The notes: generated by a model not told the origin, from the letters alone. 64,000 bases of DNA from Candidatus Pantoea deserta (GCF_003813865.1 NZ_RMVG01000018.1:41663-105662); one strand, 5' to 3'; shown: positions 21,125 to 30,660, numbered from the stretch's first letter. A program made the numbers and translations.

Positions 21125-21673
21125 CTAGAGCTGTAAAAAGTGCTCGCGATAGTATGCCAGCTCGGCGACGGATTCGCGAATATCATCCAGCGCCTGATGG
21201 CTGCCCGCTTTCTTAAAGCCTGGCAGAATCTCCGGTTTCCAGCGACGCGCCAGCTCCTTTAAGGTGCTGACGTCCAGATAGCGATAGTGAAAATAGGCTT
21301 CAAGCTCTGGCATATATTTGAAAAGAAAGCGGCGATCCTGACCAATACTGTTGCCGCAAATGGGCGAGCTGTTAGCCGGCACCCACTGTTTGAGGAAATC
21401 GATTGTCGCCAGTTCAGCGCGGCGATCGTCAAACTCGCTGGCTTTCACCCGTTCGACCAGCCCGCTTGCGGTATGGGTACGAACGTTCCACTCATCCATC
21501 AGCGCCAGCTGCGCATCAGACTGATGGACGGCCATCACCGGCCCTTCCGCCAGAATGTTGAGATTCGCGTCGGTCACCAGCGTGGCGATCTCAATAATAC
21601 GATCGCGCTCCGGGTCCAGCCCGGTCATTTCCAGATCGATCCAAATCAGATTATTTTCATTTCCTGTTGCCAT
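21125..21673 (-). CDS. orn: Oligoribonuclease
   Basis: Orn is the essential 3'-to-5' exoribonuclease that degrades di- and short oligoribonucleotides, including pGpG from cyclic-di-GMP turnover. The 182-residue protein has DEDDh-family motifs: [10 protein letters not shown] at the N terminus, the [11 protein letters not shown] block in the middle and [10 protein letters not shown] near the end. The frame extends far upstream, but [14 protein letters not shown] is the family start. ATG at 21673 (MATGNENN) gives a length within one residue of E. coli Orn. It diverges from rsgA. Confidence 0.97.
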   Translation of the reverse strand: MATGNENNLIWIDLEMTGLDPERDRIIEIATLVTDANLNILAEGPVMAVHQSDAQLALMDEWNVRTHTASGLVERVKASEFDDRRAELATIDFLKQWVPANSSPICGNSIGQDRRFLFKYMPELEAYFHYRYLDVSTLKELARRWKPEILPGFKKAGSHQALDDIRESVAELAYYREHFLQL

Positions 21674-21775
21674 GCTGTTTCCCGCCGTAGCCGTAGTCGT
21701 CATCAAGACTGAATAAGGTGTATCATAGACGTTTTGCCCAGCCGGGCGAAGTCTGGCAAAAGCCTGAGAGGATGC

Positions 21776-22819
21776 GTGAGCAAAAATAAACTGTCGAAAG
21801 GTCAACAACGTCGCGTCAGCGCCAACCATCAGCGTCGTCTGAATCAGCGGGAAGTGCCGGAAGCTGACGACAACCTGTTTGGTGAAGCGGCGGAAGGCGT
21901 GGTGATCAGCCGCTTCGGCATGCACGCAGACGTTGAAGACCACGCGGGCGAAGTGCATCGCTGCAATCTTCGCCGCACTATCCGTTCGCTGGTTACCGGC
22001 GATCGCGTGGTCTGGCGTCCGGCGCTTGGCGGCGGTAAGGGCATCGTCGAAGCGGTCCATGAGCGCAGCAGCGTGCTGACGCGTCCCGACTACTACGACG
22101 GGCTGAAGCCTATCGCCGCGAATATTGATCAAATCATTATCGTCTCGGCGATCCTGCCAGAGCTGTCGTTGAATATTATCGACCGCTATCTGGTGGCGAG
22201 CGAAACCCTTGGCATCGAGCCGCTGCTGGTGTTAAACAAGACCGATCTGCTGGATGAAGAGGCGCGCGCCTTTGTCGACCAGCAGATGGATATCTACCGC
22301 CATATCGGCTATCGCGTGCTGATGGTGTCGAGCCATGCGAAACAGGGGCTGGCGGAGCTGGAAGCCGCGCTGACCGATCGCATTAGCATCTTTGCTGGTC
22401 AGTCCGGCGTAGGTAAATCGAGCCTGCTGAATGCCCTGCTCGGCCTGGACGCGGCGGCAGAAACCGCCATTCTCACCAACGATGTTTCGGATGTGTCGGG
22501 TCTGGGCCAGCACACCACGACCGCGTCGCGCCTGTATCACTTCCCTCACGGCGGTGATGTAATCGATTCGCCAGGGGTGCGCGAATTTGGTTTATGGCAT
22601 CTTGAGCCGGAACAAATTACGCGCGGATTTGTCGAATTTCGTGAATTTATTGGCAGTTGCAAGTTCCGCGACTGCAAACACGGCAACGATCCCGGCTGCG
22701 CGATTCGCGCCGCTGTCGAAGCAGGTCAGATCGACGCTTCGCGCTTCGACAATTATCACCGTATCCTGGAGAGCATGGCGCAGGTGAAAACGCGCAAAAA
22801 CTTCTCTTCCAGCGAGTGA
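21776..22819 (+). CDS. rsgA: RsgA, small-subunit ribosome biogenesis GTPase
   Basis: RsgA is a circularly permuted GTPase that acts late in 30S maturation. The 347-residue protein has an N-terminal OB fold, then NKTD (G4) ahead of the P-loop [12 protein letters not shown] (G1), which is the permuted order. A C-terminal zinc knuckle, [14 protein letters not shown], follows. The frame opens at 21734, but the conserved [12 protein letters not shown] start points to the GTG at 21776, with GAGAGGA just before it. It diverges from orn and is followed by psd. Confidence 0.96.
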   Translation: MSKNKLSKGQQRRVSANHQRRLNQREVPEADDNLFGEAAEGVVISRFGMHADVEDHAGEVHRCNLRRTIRSLVTGDRVVWRPALGGGKGIVEAVHERSSVLTRPDYYDGLKPIAANIDQIIIVSAILPELSLNIIDRYLVASETLGIEPLLVLNKTDLLDEEARAFVDQQMDIYRHIGYRVLMVSSHAKQGLAELEAALTDRISIFAGQSGVGKSSLLNALLGLDAAAETAILTNDVSDVSGLGQHTTTASRLYHFPHGGDVIDSPGVREFGLWHLEPEQITRGFVEFREFIGSCKFRDCKHGNDPGCAIRAAVEAGQIDASRFDNYHRILESMAQVKTRKNFSSSE

Positions 22820-22955
22820 GGATCGATTCTTATCGCGGCATTCTCCCTGTATCGCCTTTGTCATAAAAGGAGATGGGGGAAATTCGCCATCTGACCGGGG
22901 CGCTGATATGATTCGCCCCCTTTTGATTGACGCGAAATTAAGCCAGGAGGCTAAG

Positions 22956-23852
22956 GTGTTTGATCGTATAAAACTCGGCCTGAATCATGTACTGCCGAAA
23001 AAATGGTTAACTGAACTTGCAGGTTGGGGCGCCAGCCGCCGGGGCGGGTGGTTGACCAAACTGGTCATCGATCTTTTTGTCTGGTTCTACAAGGTGGACA
23101 TGTCGGAAGCGCGCAAGCCTGATACGGCCAGCTATCGCACCTTCAATGACTTCTTTGTGCGTCCGCTGAAAGATGACGCGCGCCCTGTCGATCCCGATGC
23201 GAACCTGCTGGTGCTGCCAGCCGATGGCGCCATTAGTCAGCTTGGACCTGTCGAAGGCGACCAGATTTTCCAGGCCAAGGGTCACTACTATACGCTGGAT
23301 GCGCTGCTGGCCGGTCAGGAAGAGATGGCGGCGCAGTTCCGCGACGGTCATTTCGTGACGACTTACCTTGCGCCGCGCGATTACCACCGCGTGCATATGC
23401 CGTGCAACGGTATTCTGCGCGAGATGATCTACGTACCGGGCGATCTCTACTCCGTTAATCCGCTGACGGCACGCAATATCCCTAACCTGTTTGCCCGCAA
23501 CGAGCGCGTTATCTGCTATTTCGATACCGATTTTGGCCCGATGGCGCAGATTCTGGTGGGCGCCACCATTGTCGGCAGCATTGAAACCAGCTGGGCTGGC
23601 ACCGTCACGCCGCCGCGTGAAGGCGTCATTAAACGCTGGCACTATCCGGCTGCCGACGACGAAGGCGCGGTGGTGCTGCTGAAAGGTCAGGAGATGGGAC
23701 GCTTTAAGCTCGGCTCTACCGTGATTAACCTGTTCGCGCCGGGACGCGTGAAGCTGGCAGAGAGTCTGGAAGCCGAAAGCAAAACCCGCCTTGGCCAGCC
23801 GCTGGCAATGGCGCTGCCGCAGACCGACCCCGTCGACATGATTGCCGACTAA
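22956..23852 (+). CDS. psd: Phosphatidylserine decarboxylase proenzyme
   Basis: Psd makes phosphatidylethanolamine, the main inner-membrane lipid, from phosphatidylserine. It self-cleaves at LGST to form a pyruvoyl prosthetic group; the serine is residue 254, the E. coli position. The protein has 298 residues. The frame opens at 22908, but the GTG at 22956 is preceded by a perfect AGGAGG 5 nt upstream and aligns with the family start. The C-terminal tail is shorter than in E. coli (322 residues). mscM follows after 20 bp and is probably co-transcribed. Confidence 0.96.
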   Translation: MFDRIKLGLNHVLPKKWLTELAGWGASRRGGWLTKLVIDLFVWFYKVDMSEARKPDTASYRTFNDFFVRPLKDDARPVDPDANLLVLPADGAISQLGPVEGDQIFQAKGHYYTLDALLAGQEEMAAQFRDGHFVTTYLAPRDYHRVHMPCNGILREMIYVPGDLYSVNPLTARNIPNLFARNERVICYFDTDFGPMAQILVGATIVGSIETSWAGTVTPPREGVIKRWHYPAADDEGAVVLLKGQEMGRFKLGSTVINLFAPGRVKLAESLEAESKTRLGQPLAMALPQTDPVDMIAD

Positions 23853-23872
23853 CCGCTGAGAGTATTTTTGCT

Positions 23873-26800
23873 GTGCGATCGTTTCTCATCCTGGTGCTGA
23901 GCCTGTGTCTCAGCACCGCCACGCTGGCGGCCGCCGTGCCGGAAGCCAGCCAACTTAAACAGGCGCTGGACGAAGCAAAAGCAGCAAAAAGCTCTGCTGC
24001 CCAGGCGGATCAGGTTCAGTCACTTGAAGCCGCCATCAATTATCTTGCCGAGCGCGATGCCTCGCTGGACCGCGCAAAGCAATATCAACAGGTCATTGAC
24101 GACTTTCCTCGGCTGGCGCGCGAGCTGCGCCAGCAAATCTCCGCCCTGGACGACAGCACTAAAAGCGTGCGCGCCTCGATGAGCAGCGCCCAGCTGGATC
24201 AGGAAATTTTGCAGGTCAGCAGTCAGCTGCTGGAAGAGGGTCGCCAGGCGCAGCAGGAGCAGGACCGCGCGCGCGAAATCAGCGATTCGCTGTCGCAGCT
24301 TCCCCAGCAGCAAACCGATGCGCGCCGCGCCATGACTGAGAGCGATCGCAGTCTGCAAAGCGGCGCCGGCATGACGTCGCCGCAGGCTCAGGCGCAGCTG
24401 TGGGCGCGCCAGGCGGAGAACGCGCTGAATAAAGCCCGCGTCGACGAGCTGGAGCTGGCGCAGCTCTCCGCCAATAACCGTCAGGAACTGGCGCGTATGC
24501 GCGCCGACCTCCACCAGCGTAAAGCGGCGCAGCTGGACAACTATCTTCAGTCGCTGCGCAACCAGCTCAATGAGCAGCGTCAGCGCGAGGCGGAGCTGGC
24601 GCTGGCGCGCACGGAGCAGCTGGCGGAAAACAGCGGCAATCTGCCGCCTGCCATCAGCGATCAGTTTCGCGTTAACCGCGACCTCTCCGGCGCGCTAAAC
24701 CAGCAGGCGCAGCGCATGGATCTGGTCGCCTCGCAGCAGCGACTGGCGACCAATCAGATTATTCAGGTCCGTCAGGCGCTGAGCACGCTGCGCGAGCAGT
24801 CCCAGTGGCTGGGCGCGTCAAATGTGCTGGGCGAAGCGCTGCGCGCGCAGGTGGCGCGACTGCCAGAAATGCCTAAGTCGCAGCAGATTGATAACGAAAT
24901 GGCGCAGCTGCGCGTGCAGCGCCTGCGCTACGAAGACTTGCTACAACAGCAGGAAGGGCTGCGCAACGCGCATCAGGCCGACGGTCAGCCCTTTACCGCC
25001 GAGCAGCGCCGGATTCTCGATGCGCAGCTAAAGACTCAGCGCGAGCTGCTTAATTCGCTGATTTCCGGCTGCGACACGCTGATTCTGGAGATCACCAAGC
25101 TCAAGGTGGCCAATACTCAGCTCCAGGATGCCCTGATTGACGTTAAAGAGGCGGCTCACCGCTATCTTTTCTGGACGGCGGATATTAGCCCCATTGGACT
25201 CAACTATCCGGTGGAGGTCGCTCGCGATCTGTCGCGCCTGCTGTCGCTGGATACGCTGGGCCAGTTGGGCAAAGCGCTGGCGATGATGGTGACCAGCCGC
25301 GAGACCGTGCTGCCGCTGCTTGGCGCGGTGTTGCTGGTCGGCTTCAGCATCAGGACGCGTCGCCATTTCAATGATTTTCTGGCGCGTTCGGCAAGTAAAG
25401 TCGGCAAAGTTACCCAGGATCGCTTCCGCCTGACGGTGCGCACCGTTTTCTGGTCGATTCTGGTCGCGCTGCCGCTGCCGGTGCTGTGGGCCGCGCTCGG
25501 CTATGGTCTACAGCACGCCTGGCCCTATCCCATCGCGGTGGCGTTCGGCGATGGCATTACCGCAACGCTGCCGCTGCTGTGGGCCTTTATGATCAGCGCC
25601 GCGTTCGCCCGTCCCAATGGCCTGTTTGTGGTGCATTTCCGCTGGCCGCAGACCCGCGTGGCGCGCGCGACCCGCTATTATTCGCTGACCATCGGCCTGA
25701 TTGTGCCGCTGATTATGCTGCTGATTGCCTTTGCCAATATGGACGACAGGCAGTTTTCAGCCACGCTCGGCAGGCTCTGCTTTATTCTGATTTGCGGCGC
25801 GCTCTCTATCGTTACCGTGAGCCTGAAACGCGCGGGTATTCCGCTCTACCTGGATAAAGAAGGCAACGGCGACAATCTGGTGAATCGGGTGCTGTGGAAC
25901 CTGATGATCGCCATTCCGCTGGTGGCCGCCCTCGCCGCCATGATTGGCTATCTGGCGACGGCGCAGGCGCTGCTGGCCCGTCTGGAAACCTCGGTCGCCA
26001 TCTGGTTCCTGCTGCTGGTGATTTATCACATTATTCGCCGCTGGATGCTGATCCAGCGACGCCGCATCGCCTTCGATCGCGCCCGTCAGCGCCGCGCCGA
26101 TATGCTGGCCAATCGCGCGCGTCATGAAGAAGAGAAAGACTCAGCGGCGCAGAATGGCGAAGTGGAGGTTGATGAACCTATTATCGATCTCGACGCCATC
26201 AGCGCCCAGTCGCTGCGGCTGGTGCGCTCTATTCTGACGCTGATCGCGCTGGTATCGGTGATTGTGCTCTGGTCCGAAATCCACTCCGCGTTCGGCTTTA
26301 TGGAGAATATCCGCCTGTGGGACGTCAGCACCACGGTGCAGGGGGTAGAGAGCATTCAGCCGATTACCCTGGGGTCAGTGTTTATTGCCATTCTGGTGTT
26401 AATCATCACGACGCAGCTGGTGCGTAATATGCCTGCGCTGCTGGAGCTGGCGCTGCTGCAACACCTTAATCTGACGCCCGGCACCGGTTACGCCATTACC
26501 ACCCTGACGAAATACGTGCTGATGCTGATTGGCGGCCTGATCGGCTTCTCTATGATCGGCATCGAATGGTCGAAGCTGCAATGGCTGGTCGCCGCCCTGG
26601 GTGTGGGACTGGGTTTTGGCTTACAGGAGATTTTCGCCAACTTTATTTCCGGCCTGATCATCCTGTTTGAAAAGCCGATCCGTATCGGCGACACCGTGAC
26701 CATCCGCGATCTTACCGGCAGTATCACGCGCATCAATACGCGAGCCACCACCATTATCGACTGGGACCGCAAAGAGATTATCGTGCCGAATAAGGCCTTT

Positions 26801-27202
26801 ATCACCGAACAGTTCGTTAACTGGTCGCTCTCTGACTCGGTAACGCGCGTCGTGTTGACCATCCCGGCCCCTGCGCATGTGAACAGCGAAGAGGTGACGA
26901 CATTGCTCAGACAGGCATGCGAACGCTGTAGCTATGTGCTGGATGTGCCTGCGCCGGACGTTTTCCTGGTGGACCTGCAGCAGGGCATTCAGCTGTTTGA
27001 GCTGCGTATTCATGCCGCAGAGATGGGCCATCGCATGCCGCTGCGCCATGAGCTGCATCAGCTGATTCTGAAAGGCTTTGCTGAACACGGTATTGAGATG
27101 CCCTTCCCGCCCTTCCAGGTTCGCATGGAGACGCTGGGCAAGAAAACGCCAGCCAGCAATGGCGCGCCCGCCGCGCGTACCTTTAAGTCCGGCGGACTTT
27201 AA
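23873..27202 (+). CDS. mscM: MscM, large mechanosensitive channel (YjeP)
   Basis: MscM is a large MscS-superfamily channel that opens under mild osmotic downshock. The 1109-residue protein has a signal peptide (1-19), a periplasmic coiled-coil-rich region to about 450, a series of transmembrane segments, and an MscS pore and beta domain at the C terminus. The pore region is visible in LGVGLGFGLQEIFANFISGLIILFEKP (read in parts), followed by GDTVTIRDLTGS. The start is GTG at 23873. The psd-mscM order is that of E. coli, but the next gene is mdh and not epmA. Confidence 0.96.
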   Translation: MRSFLILVLSLCLSTATLAAAVPEASQLKQALDEAKAAKSSAAQADQVQSLEAAINYLAERDASLDRAKQYQQVIDDFPRLARELRQQISALDDSTKSVRASMSSAQLDQEILQVSSQLLEEGRQAQQEQDRAREISDSLSQLPQQQTDARRAMTESDRSLQSGAGMTSPQAQAQLWARQAENALNKARVDELELAQLSANNRQELARMRADLHQRKAAQLDNYLQSLRNQLNEQRQREAELALARTEQLAENSGNLPPAISDQFRVNRDLSGALNQQAQRMDLVASQQRLATNQIIQVRQALSTLREQSQWLGASNVLGEALRAQVARLPEMPKSQQIDNEMAQLRVQRLRYEDLLQQQEGLRNAHQADGQPFTAEQRRILDAQLKTQRELLNSLISGCDTLILEITKLKVANTQLQDALIDVKEAAHRYLFWTADISPIGLNYPVEVARDLSRLLSLDTLGQLGKALAMMVTSRETVLPLLGAVLLVGFSIRTRRHFNDFLARSASKVGKVTQDRFRLTVRTVFWSILVALPLPVLWAALGYGLQHAWPYPIAVAFGDGITATLPLLWAFMISAAFARPNGLFVVHFRWPQTRVARATRYYSLTIGLIVPLIMLLIAFANMDDRQFSATLGRLCFILICGALSIVTVSLKRAGIPLYLDKEGNGDNLVNRVLWNLMIAIPLVAALAAMIGYLATAQALLARLETSVAIWFLLLVIYHIIRRWMLIQRRRIAFDRARQRRADMLANRARHEEEKDSAAQNGEVEVDEPIIDLDAISAQSLRLVRSILTLIALVSVIVLWSEIHSAFGFMENIRLWDVSTTVQGVESIQPITLGSVFIAILVLIITTQLVRNMPALLELALLQHLNLTPGTGYAITTLTKYVLMLIGGLIGFSMIGIEWSKLQWLVAALGVGLGFGLQEIFANFISGLIILFEKPIRIGDTVTIRDLTGSITRINTRATTIIDWDRKEIIVPNKAFITEQFVNWSLSDSVTRVVLTIPAPAHVNSEEVTTLLRQACERCSYVLDVPAPDVFLVDLQQGIQLFELRIHAAEMGHRMPLRHELHQLILKGFAEHGIEMPFPPFQVRMETLGKKTPASNGAPAARTFKSGGL

Positions 27203-27209
27203 ATTACCC

Positions 27210-27228
27210 GGCCCGGCCAGTCCGGGCC
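27210..27228 (+). other. GC-rich hairpin after mscM
   Basis: GGCCCGG-CCAGT-CCGGGCC forms a 7-bp stem just past the mscM stop codon, without a T-run. It may slow 3' decay or be a weak terminator. Confidence 0.45.
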
Positions 27229-27256
27229 TGTAAACCGGCACAGCCGGTGCCGCTGG

Positions 27257-27283
27257 CAAAAACAAGGCCCGCCGAAGCGGGCC
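27257..27283 (-). terminator. Intrinsic terminator of mdh
   Basis: Read leftward, GGCCCGCTTCGGCGGGCC is a stem with a stable TTCG loop, followed by TTGTTTTTG. It closes the mdh transcript ahead of the convergent mscM gene. Confidence 0.85.
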
Positions 27284-27319
27284 TCATGCAGAGTCAGCTT
27301 TTTCGCCTGAAGGCGTCCT

Positions 27320-28258
27320 CTACTGCTTCACAAAATTTTCGCCCTGCTCAATATCTTTTCTCAGCGTCTCCAGCATCCCTTCCAGCGCCTGCTGCTCAGA
27401 GGCGCTGAGCGTGCCGATCGAACGGCGCTCCGCTATGCCGTTCTTACCCAGCAGCAGCGGCTGCGAGAAGAAGCGAGCGTATTCGCCGTCGCCTTCAACA
27501 TAGGCGCACTCCACCACGTTCGCTTCGCCCTGCAAGGCGCGAACCAGCGATAGCCCAAATCGCGCGGCGGCCTGGCCCATTGACAGCGTCGCCGAACCGC
27601 CGCCGGCTTTGGCTTCAACCACTTCGGTCCCTGCATTCTGGATGCGTTTCGTCAGGCTGGCGATCTCTTCATCGCTAAAGCTGACGCCCTTAACCTGCGA
27701 CAGCAGAGGCAGAATAGTTACGCCGGAGTGACCGCCAATGACCGGCACCTCAATCTCATTCGGCTGTTTGCCTTTTAGCTCCGCCACAAAGGTATTGGCG
27801 CGAATGACATCCAGCGTGGTAACGCCGAATAAACGGTCTTTGTCATAGACGCCATGTTTTTTCAGAACGTCGGCGGCAATCGCCACGGTGGTATTGACCG
27901 GATTGGTGATGATGCCGATCAGCGCTTTGGGCGCCGTTTGCGCTACCTGATCCATCAGGTTACGCACGATGCCGGCGTTAACGTTAAACAGATCGGCGCG
28001 ATCCATGCCAGGCTTACGCGCCACACCTGCCGAAATCAAAATCAGGTCTGCGCCCTGTAGCGCAGGCGTGGCATCTTCGCCGCTGAATCCCTGAATTTTT
28101 ACCGCGGTCGGGATATGACTCAGATCTACCGCCACGCCGGGCGTTACCGGCGCGATATCATAAAGTGATAATTCAGACCCCGCAGGAAGCTGAGTTTTTA
28201 ACAGAAGGGCAAGCGCCTGACCAATTCCGCCAGCAGCGCCAAGAACGGCAACTTTCAT
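27320..28258 (-). CDS. mdh: Malate dehydrogenase
   Basis: Mdh interconverts malate and oxaloacetate with NAD in the TCA cycle. The 312 residues begin [20 protein letters not shown], the Rossmann dinucleotide-binding site. The substrate-loop segment [17 protein letters not shown] and the catalytic GGHSG histidine follow. Length and sequence agree closely with E. coli Mdh. It diverges from argR, as in E. coli, but its downstream neighbour is mscM instead of degS. Confidence 0.98.
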   Translation of the reverse strand: MKVAVLGAAGGIGQALALLLKTQLPAGSELSLYDIAPVTPGVAVDLSHIPTAVKIQGFSGEDATPALQGADLILISAGVARKPGMDRADLFNVNAGIVRNLMDQVAQTAPKALIGIITNPVNTTVAIAADVLKKHGVYDKDRLFGVTTLDVIRANTFVAELKGKQPNEIEVPVIGGHSGVTILPLLSQVKGVSFSDEEIASLTKRIQNAGTEVVEAKAGGGSATLSMGQAAARFGLSLVRALQGEANVVECAYVEGDGEYARFFSQPLLLGKNGIAERRSIGTLSASEQQALEGMLETLRKDIEQGENFVKQ

Positions 28259-28283
28259 TCTGTACTCCTTATTAAGGTGGGGC

Positions 28284-28313
28284 AGAGTAGAGCCGAATTT
28301 CCATCTGTGTCCA
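28284..28313 (-). promoter_or_regulatory. Candidate mdh promoter
   Basis: Read leftward: -35 TGGACA (28308-28313), 18-bp spacer, -10 TACTCT (28284-28289), about 26 bp before the mdh ATG. The match is moderate, and the short leader limits the choice of start site. Confidence 0.45.
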
Positions 28314-28531
28314 GACCTGAATCAACTTCTCAGACGATGACAAATCCACTGTTCATTATGCGTGCAGCAGCACTTAATCTTCCGGGTTAAGACTTTGTCA
28401 GCACAACGCGCCTGAATGACCGACAACGATGCCGATAGCAGATAGAGCACGGCCATGATGGTTATCAGTTATTACTTCCCAATTGTATAACAATTCTGCA
28501 ACCTTCGCTTAGCCGCCATCAGGCCGTTTTT
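28314..28531. other. mdh-argR divergent intergenic region, middle part
   Basis: This AT-richer stretch between the two divergent genes has no open frame of note. It probably carries further mdh control sites, but I cannot name any with confidence. Confidence 0.4.
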
Positions 28532-28560
28532 TTGGTCTGTACAAAAAACTTTGCTATGAT
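28532..28560 (+). promoter_or_regulatory. Candidate argR promoter
   Basis: -35 TTGGTC (28532-28537), 17-bp spacer and -10 TATGAT (28555-28560), followed by a GC-rich stretch. The ARG boxes lie 42 bp downstream of the -10. Confidence 0.5.
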
Positions 28561-28601
28561 TGCCGCCCGCACACTGCGGCGCCCGCCTGCCTTATCGACC
28601 A

Positions 28602-28639
28602 ATTGCATAAAAATTCATTCATATGCATAATAATGTATC
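28602..28639 (+). promoter_or_regulatory. Two tandem ARG boxes before argR (autoregulation)
   Basis: Two 18-bp near-palindromes, 28602-28619 and 28622-28639, resemble the ArgR consensus (TGAAT-N4-ATTCA). The first reads TGCAT-AAAA-ATTCA, with one mismatch. The second is weaker. Paired boxes 2-3 bp apart are the usual ArgR target, and argR is autoregulated in E. coli. Confidence 0.65.
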
Positions 28640-28685
28640 TGCTGACGGCAGGCGTCCGGCATTTATTTTTCTTTAGTGGTAGCTT

Positions 28686-29156
28686 ATGCGAAACCCATCA
28701 AAACAAGACGAATTGATAAAAGCGTTTAAAGCCTTATTAAAACAAGAGAAATTCAGCTCTCAGGGTGAGATTGTTCAGGCGTTACAGGATGAAGGCTTCG
28801 AGAATATCAACCAGTCGAAGGTTTCTCGTATGCTGACTAAATTTGGCGCGGTACGCACGCGCAACGCCAAAATGGAGATGGTCTACTGCCTGCCAGCGGA
28901 ACTTGGCGTGCCTACCACCACCAGCCCGCTGAAAAACCTGGTGCTGGATGTCGATTATAACGACGCGCTGGTGGTGATTCATACCAGCCCCGGCGCAGCG
29001 CAGCTCATTGCACGCCTGCTTGACTCGCTGGGCAAAGCGGAAGGGATTCTCGGCACCATTGCCGGCGACGATACCATTTTTATTACTCCGGCCCGCGCCT
29101 TTACCGTCAGGAAACTTCACGACGCCATTCTCAGGCTGTTTGAGCAGGAGCTGTAA
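28686..29156 (+). CDS. argR: ArgR, arginine repressor
   Basis: ArgR is a hexameric repressor that senses arginine and controls arginine biosynthesis; it also assists XerCD recombination at cer. The 156-residue protein has the N-terminal winged helix ([16 protein letters not shown], then [19 protein letters not shown]). The C-terminal arginine-binding and trimerization domain carries [11 protein letters not shown]. The length equals that of E. coli. Paired ARG boxes lie 47 bp before the start, so it should repress itself. Confidence 0.98.
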   Translation: MRNPSKQDELIKAFKALLKQEKFSSQGEIVQALQDEGFENINQSKVSRMLTKFGAVRTRNAKMEMVYCLPAELGVPTTTSPLKNLVLDVDYNDALVVIHTSPGAAQLIARLLDSLGKAEGILGTIAGDDTIFITPARAFTVRKLHDAILRLFEQEL

Positions 29157-29165
29157 AGCACAGCC

Positions 29166-29208
29166 GTGACCGGCAGCCCCTGCTGGTCACCTCCGCCCTT
29201 CTCTTTTT
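29166..29208 (+). terminator. Probable terminator of argR
   Basis: GTGACC-G-GCAG-CCC-CTGC-T-GGTCAC (29166-29190) folds into an 11-pair stem with one G-T wobble. A pyrimidine-rich stretch with TTTTT follows. Confidence 0.6.
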
Positions 29209-29551
29209 CTCCGTACGGCAGCCCCGCTGACTTATTCCTGCTGCTGCTGCTCCACGCGCGCGCTTTGGTCATACCTTTTGGCCTGCTTAACCTTTTGCGC
29301 TATTTTACGCTGCTTTACACTACGCACATGGCGGCATTACCCAGATCTAAATCAATAACCAGCCAGATTGACCCCCTTCTTTCGCACAAAAAGATAAAGT
29401 GCTCTATCCGATTGTTTTTACGTCAATTTAACCTGATATGGCTAATTTCCAGGCGTTTTTTATAACGATAAAGCATAAAAATGAACCATAAGGATAAAGA
29501 ATAACAACAAATCATTATTAGGCAGGTATTAATTTCATGCGTTATTAGTTC
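29209..29551. other. argR-yhcN gap, no gene recognised
   Basis: About 340 bp becoming AT-rich toward the right. An open frame overlapping it (29166-29465) has poor codon use and no recognisable family, so it is not called. Confidence 0.5.
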
Positions 29552-29579
29552 TATACTTCTTTTCGTGATGCAAATCACA
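29552..29579 (+). promoter_or_regulatory. Promoter -10 and CRP-like site before the yhcN cluster
   Basis: A -10 TATACT (29552-29557) is followed by CGTGATGCAAATCACA (29564-29579), one base from the CRP consensus TGTGAN6TCACA. The site would overlap the start of transcription, which would suit repression by cAMP-CRP. An FNR- or CRP-driven promoter further downstream is the alternative. Confidence 0.5.
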
Positions 29580-29618
29580 CCAAACAAAAAGAGAAAAACA
29601 GACGACGAGGAAATAAAC

Positions 29619-29882
29619 ATGAAAGTTAAAACTACCATCGCTACGCTAAGCATTCTGTCTGCCCTGTCATTCGGTGCTTTTGCAGCAGAATCCGTTAACG
29701 CTGAACAGGCGCAAAACCTGCAGTCTATCGGCTCAGTGAGCGTCAGCGGCGTGGCGGGTTCCCCTGCGCAAATTAATGAAGAACTGAACGCCAAAGCAGA
29801 ACAGCAAGGTGCCAGCGCCTATCGTGTTATCGAGGCGTATAACAACGGCAACTACCATGCCACTGCCGAGCTGTACAAATAA
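29619..29882 (+). CDS. yhcN: YhcN-family DUF1471 periplasmic stress protein, copy 1
   Basis: This 87-residue protein has a signal peptide (about 1-22, cleavage after AFA-A) and a mature DUF1471 domain of about 65 residues. The family signature is KAEQQGASAYRVIEA, ending in TAELYK. The frame opens at 29565, but ATG at 29619 follows GACGAGGAAA and gives the conserved MKxKxxIAT start. E. coli YhcN is a periplasmic protein linked to acid and peroxide stress. It is first of three tandem paralogues. Confidence 0.88.
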   Translation: MKVKTTIATLSILSALSFGAFAAESVNAEQAQNLQSIGSVSVSGVAGSPAQINEELNAKAEQQGASAYRVIEAYNNGNYHATAELYK

Positions 29883-29973
29883 GGTCGCTTAACCAGAGAC
29901 ATTGCTCAGGCGATCCCTTTGAAGCGCGCGTTGCGCATCGGATTGTCTGGTCGATAAATTCAGGAGAGTAGAA

Positions 29974-30240
29974 ATGAAAACTCAATCTCTTATTGCTATC
30001 GCAGGTCTGGCTTCCATTTTGTCCTTTGGCGCCAGCGCAGCCAGTCTGGTATCCGACCAGCAGGCAGAAACCTTGCAGCCGTTGAATCAGACCATCAGCA
30101 TCAGCGGCCATGACGGCGATCAGACCAATATGCGTCAGGCGCTTTCTCAGAAAGCCGATGCACAGGGCGCAGGCCACTATCGCATCATTGAGAACCACCT
30201 GGACGACTCATATCACGTTACAGCTGAGCTGTATAAATAA
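29974..30240 (+). CDS. YhcN-family DUF1471 periplasmic stress protein, copy 2
   Basis: The 88-residue product keeps the signal peptide (ending SFGASAA) and the C-terminal signature QKADAQGAGHYRIIEN and VTAELYK. It is the most diverged of the three: its middle section is richer in charged and His residues. AGGAGAG precedes the ATG. It lies 91 bp after copy 1 and 97 bp before copy 3, gaps long enough for separate promoters. Function is inferred from the family only. Confidence 0.85.
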   Translation: MKTQSLIAIAGLASILSFGASAASLVSDQQAETLQPLNQTISISGHDGDQTNMRQALSQKADAQGAGHYRIIENHLDDSYHVTAELYK

Positions 30241-30337
30241 TTAACCGACCGGGCGTCTGTGCGACGCCTGGAGAAATCGACGACCGGCATCCCTTTCTCT
30301 TTACCGCAGGTTGTTGATTGTACTAAGGAGACGAACA

Positions 30338-30601
30338 ATGAAAATCAAAGCAACCATCGCAACCGTTAGCCTGCTTTCTGTAATGGCATTTGGCGCTCAG
30401 GCAGCGCAGCTGATTACCGGAGAACAGGCACAGAACATGCAGCCTGCGGGGACAGTGACAATTAGTGGTACAGCGGGCGCGCCGATGGACTACCGCGCGC
30501 AGCTTTCTCAGAAAGCTGATGAGCAAGGTGCCAGCGCGTATAAAGTGATCGAAGCGCGCACGGGCGACAACTACCACATCACTGCTGAACTTTATAAATA
30601 A
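30338..30601 (+). CDS. YhcN-family DUF1471 periplasmic stress protein, copy 3
   Basis: This 87-residue protein is closest to copy 1 in sequence, sharing MKxKxTIAT, EQAQN(L/M)Q and QGASAY(K/R)VIEA. A signal peptide ends near AQAA. The frame opens at 30311, but the ATG at 30338 has AAGGAGA 6-8 nt upstream and matches its paralogues. A strong terminator follows (30629-30656), closing the three-gene cluster before convergent yhcO. Confidence 0.87.
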   Translation: MKIKATIATVSLLSVMAFGAQAAQLITGEQAQNMQPAGTVTISGTAGAPMDYRAQLSQKADEQGASAYKVIEARTGDNYHITAELYK

Positions 30602-30628
30602 TTCCTCGTCAACTGCTGACGAACCCTT

Positions 30629-30656
30629 TGGCCCCGCCTGTCGGGGCCTTTTTTAT
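30629..30656 (+). terminator. Intrinsic terminator of the yhcN-like cluster
   Basis: GGCCCCG-CCTGT-CGGGGCC stem followed by six Ts. There is no matching T-run on the other strand, so it serves the rightward genes. Confidence 0.9.
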
Positions 30657-30660
30657 TGCG

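Noticed and set aside
27203..27319. Insertion-sequence scar at the mscM|mdh junction
   Set aside because: I see no transposase remnant, terminal inverted repeats or target duplication; only two hairpins.
29166..29465. 99-codon open frame after argR
   Set aside because: It begins inside the likely argR terminator, has a poor ribosome site and mixed composition with no homology I recognise.
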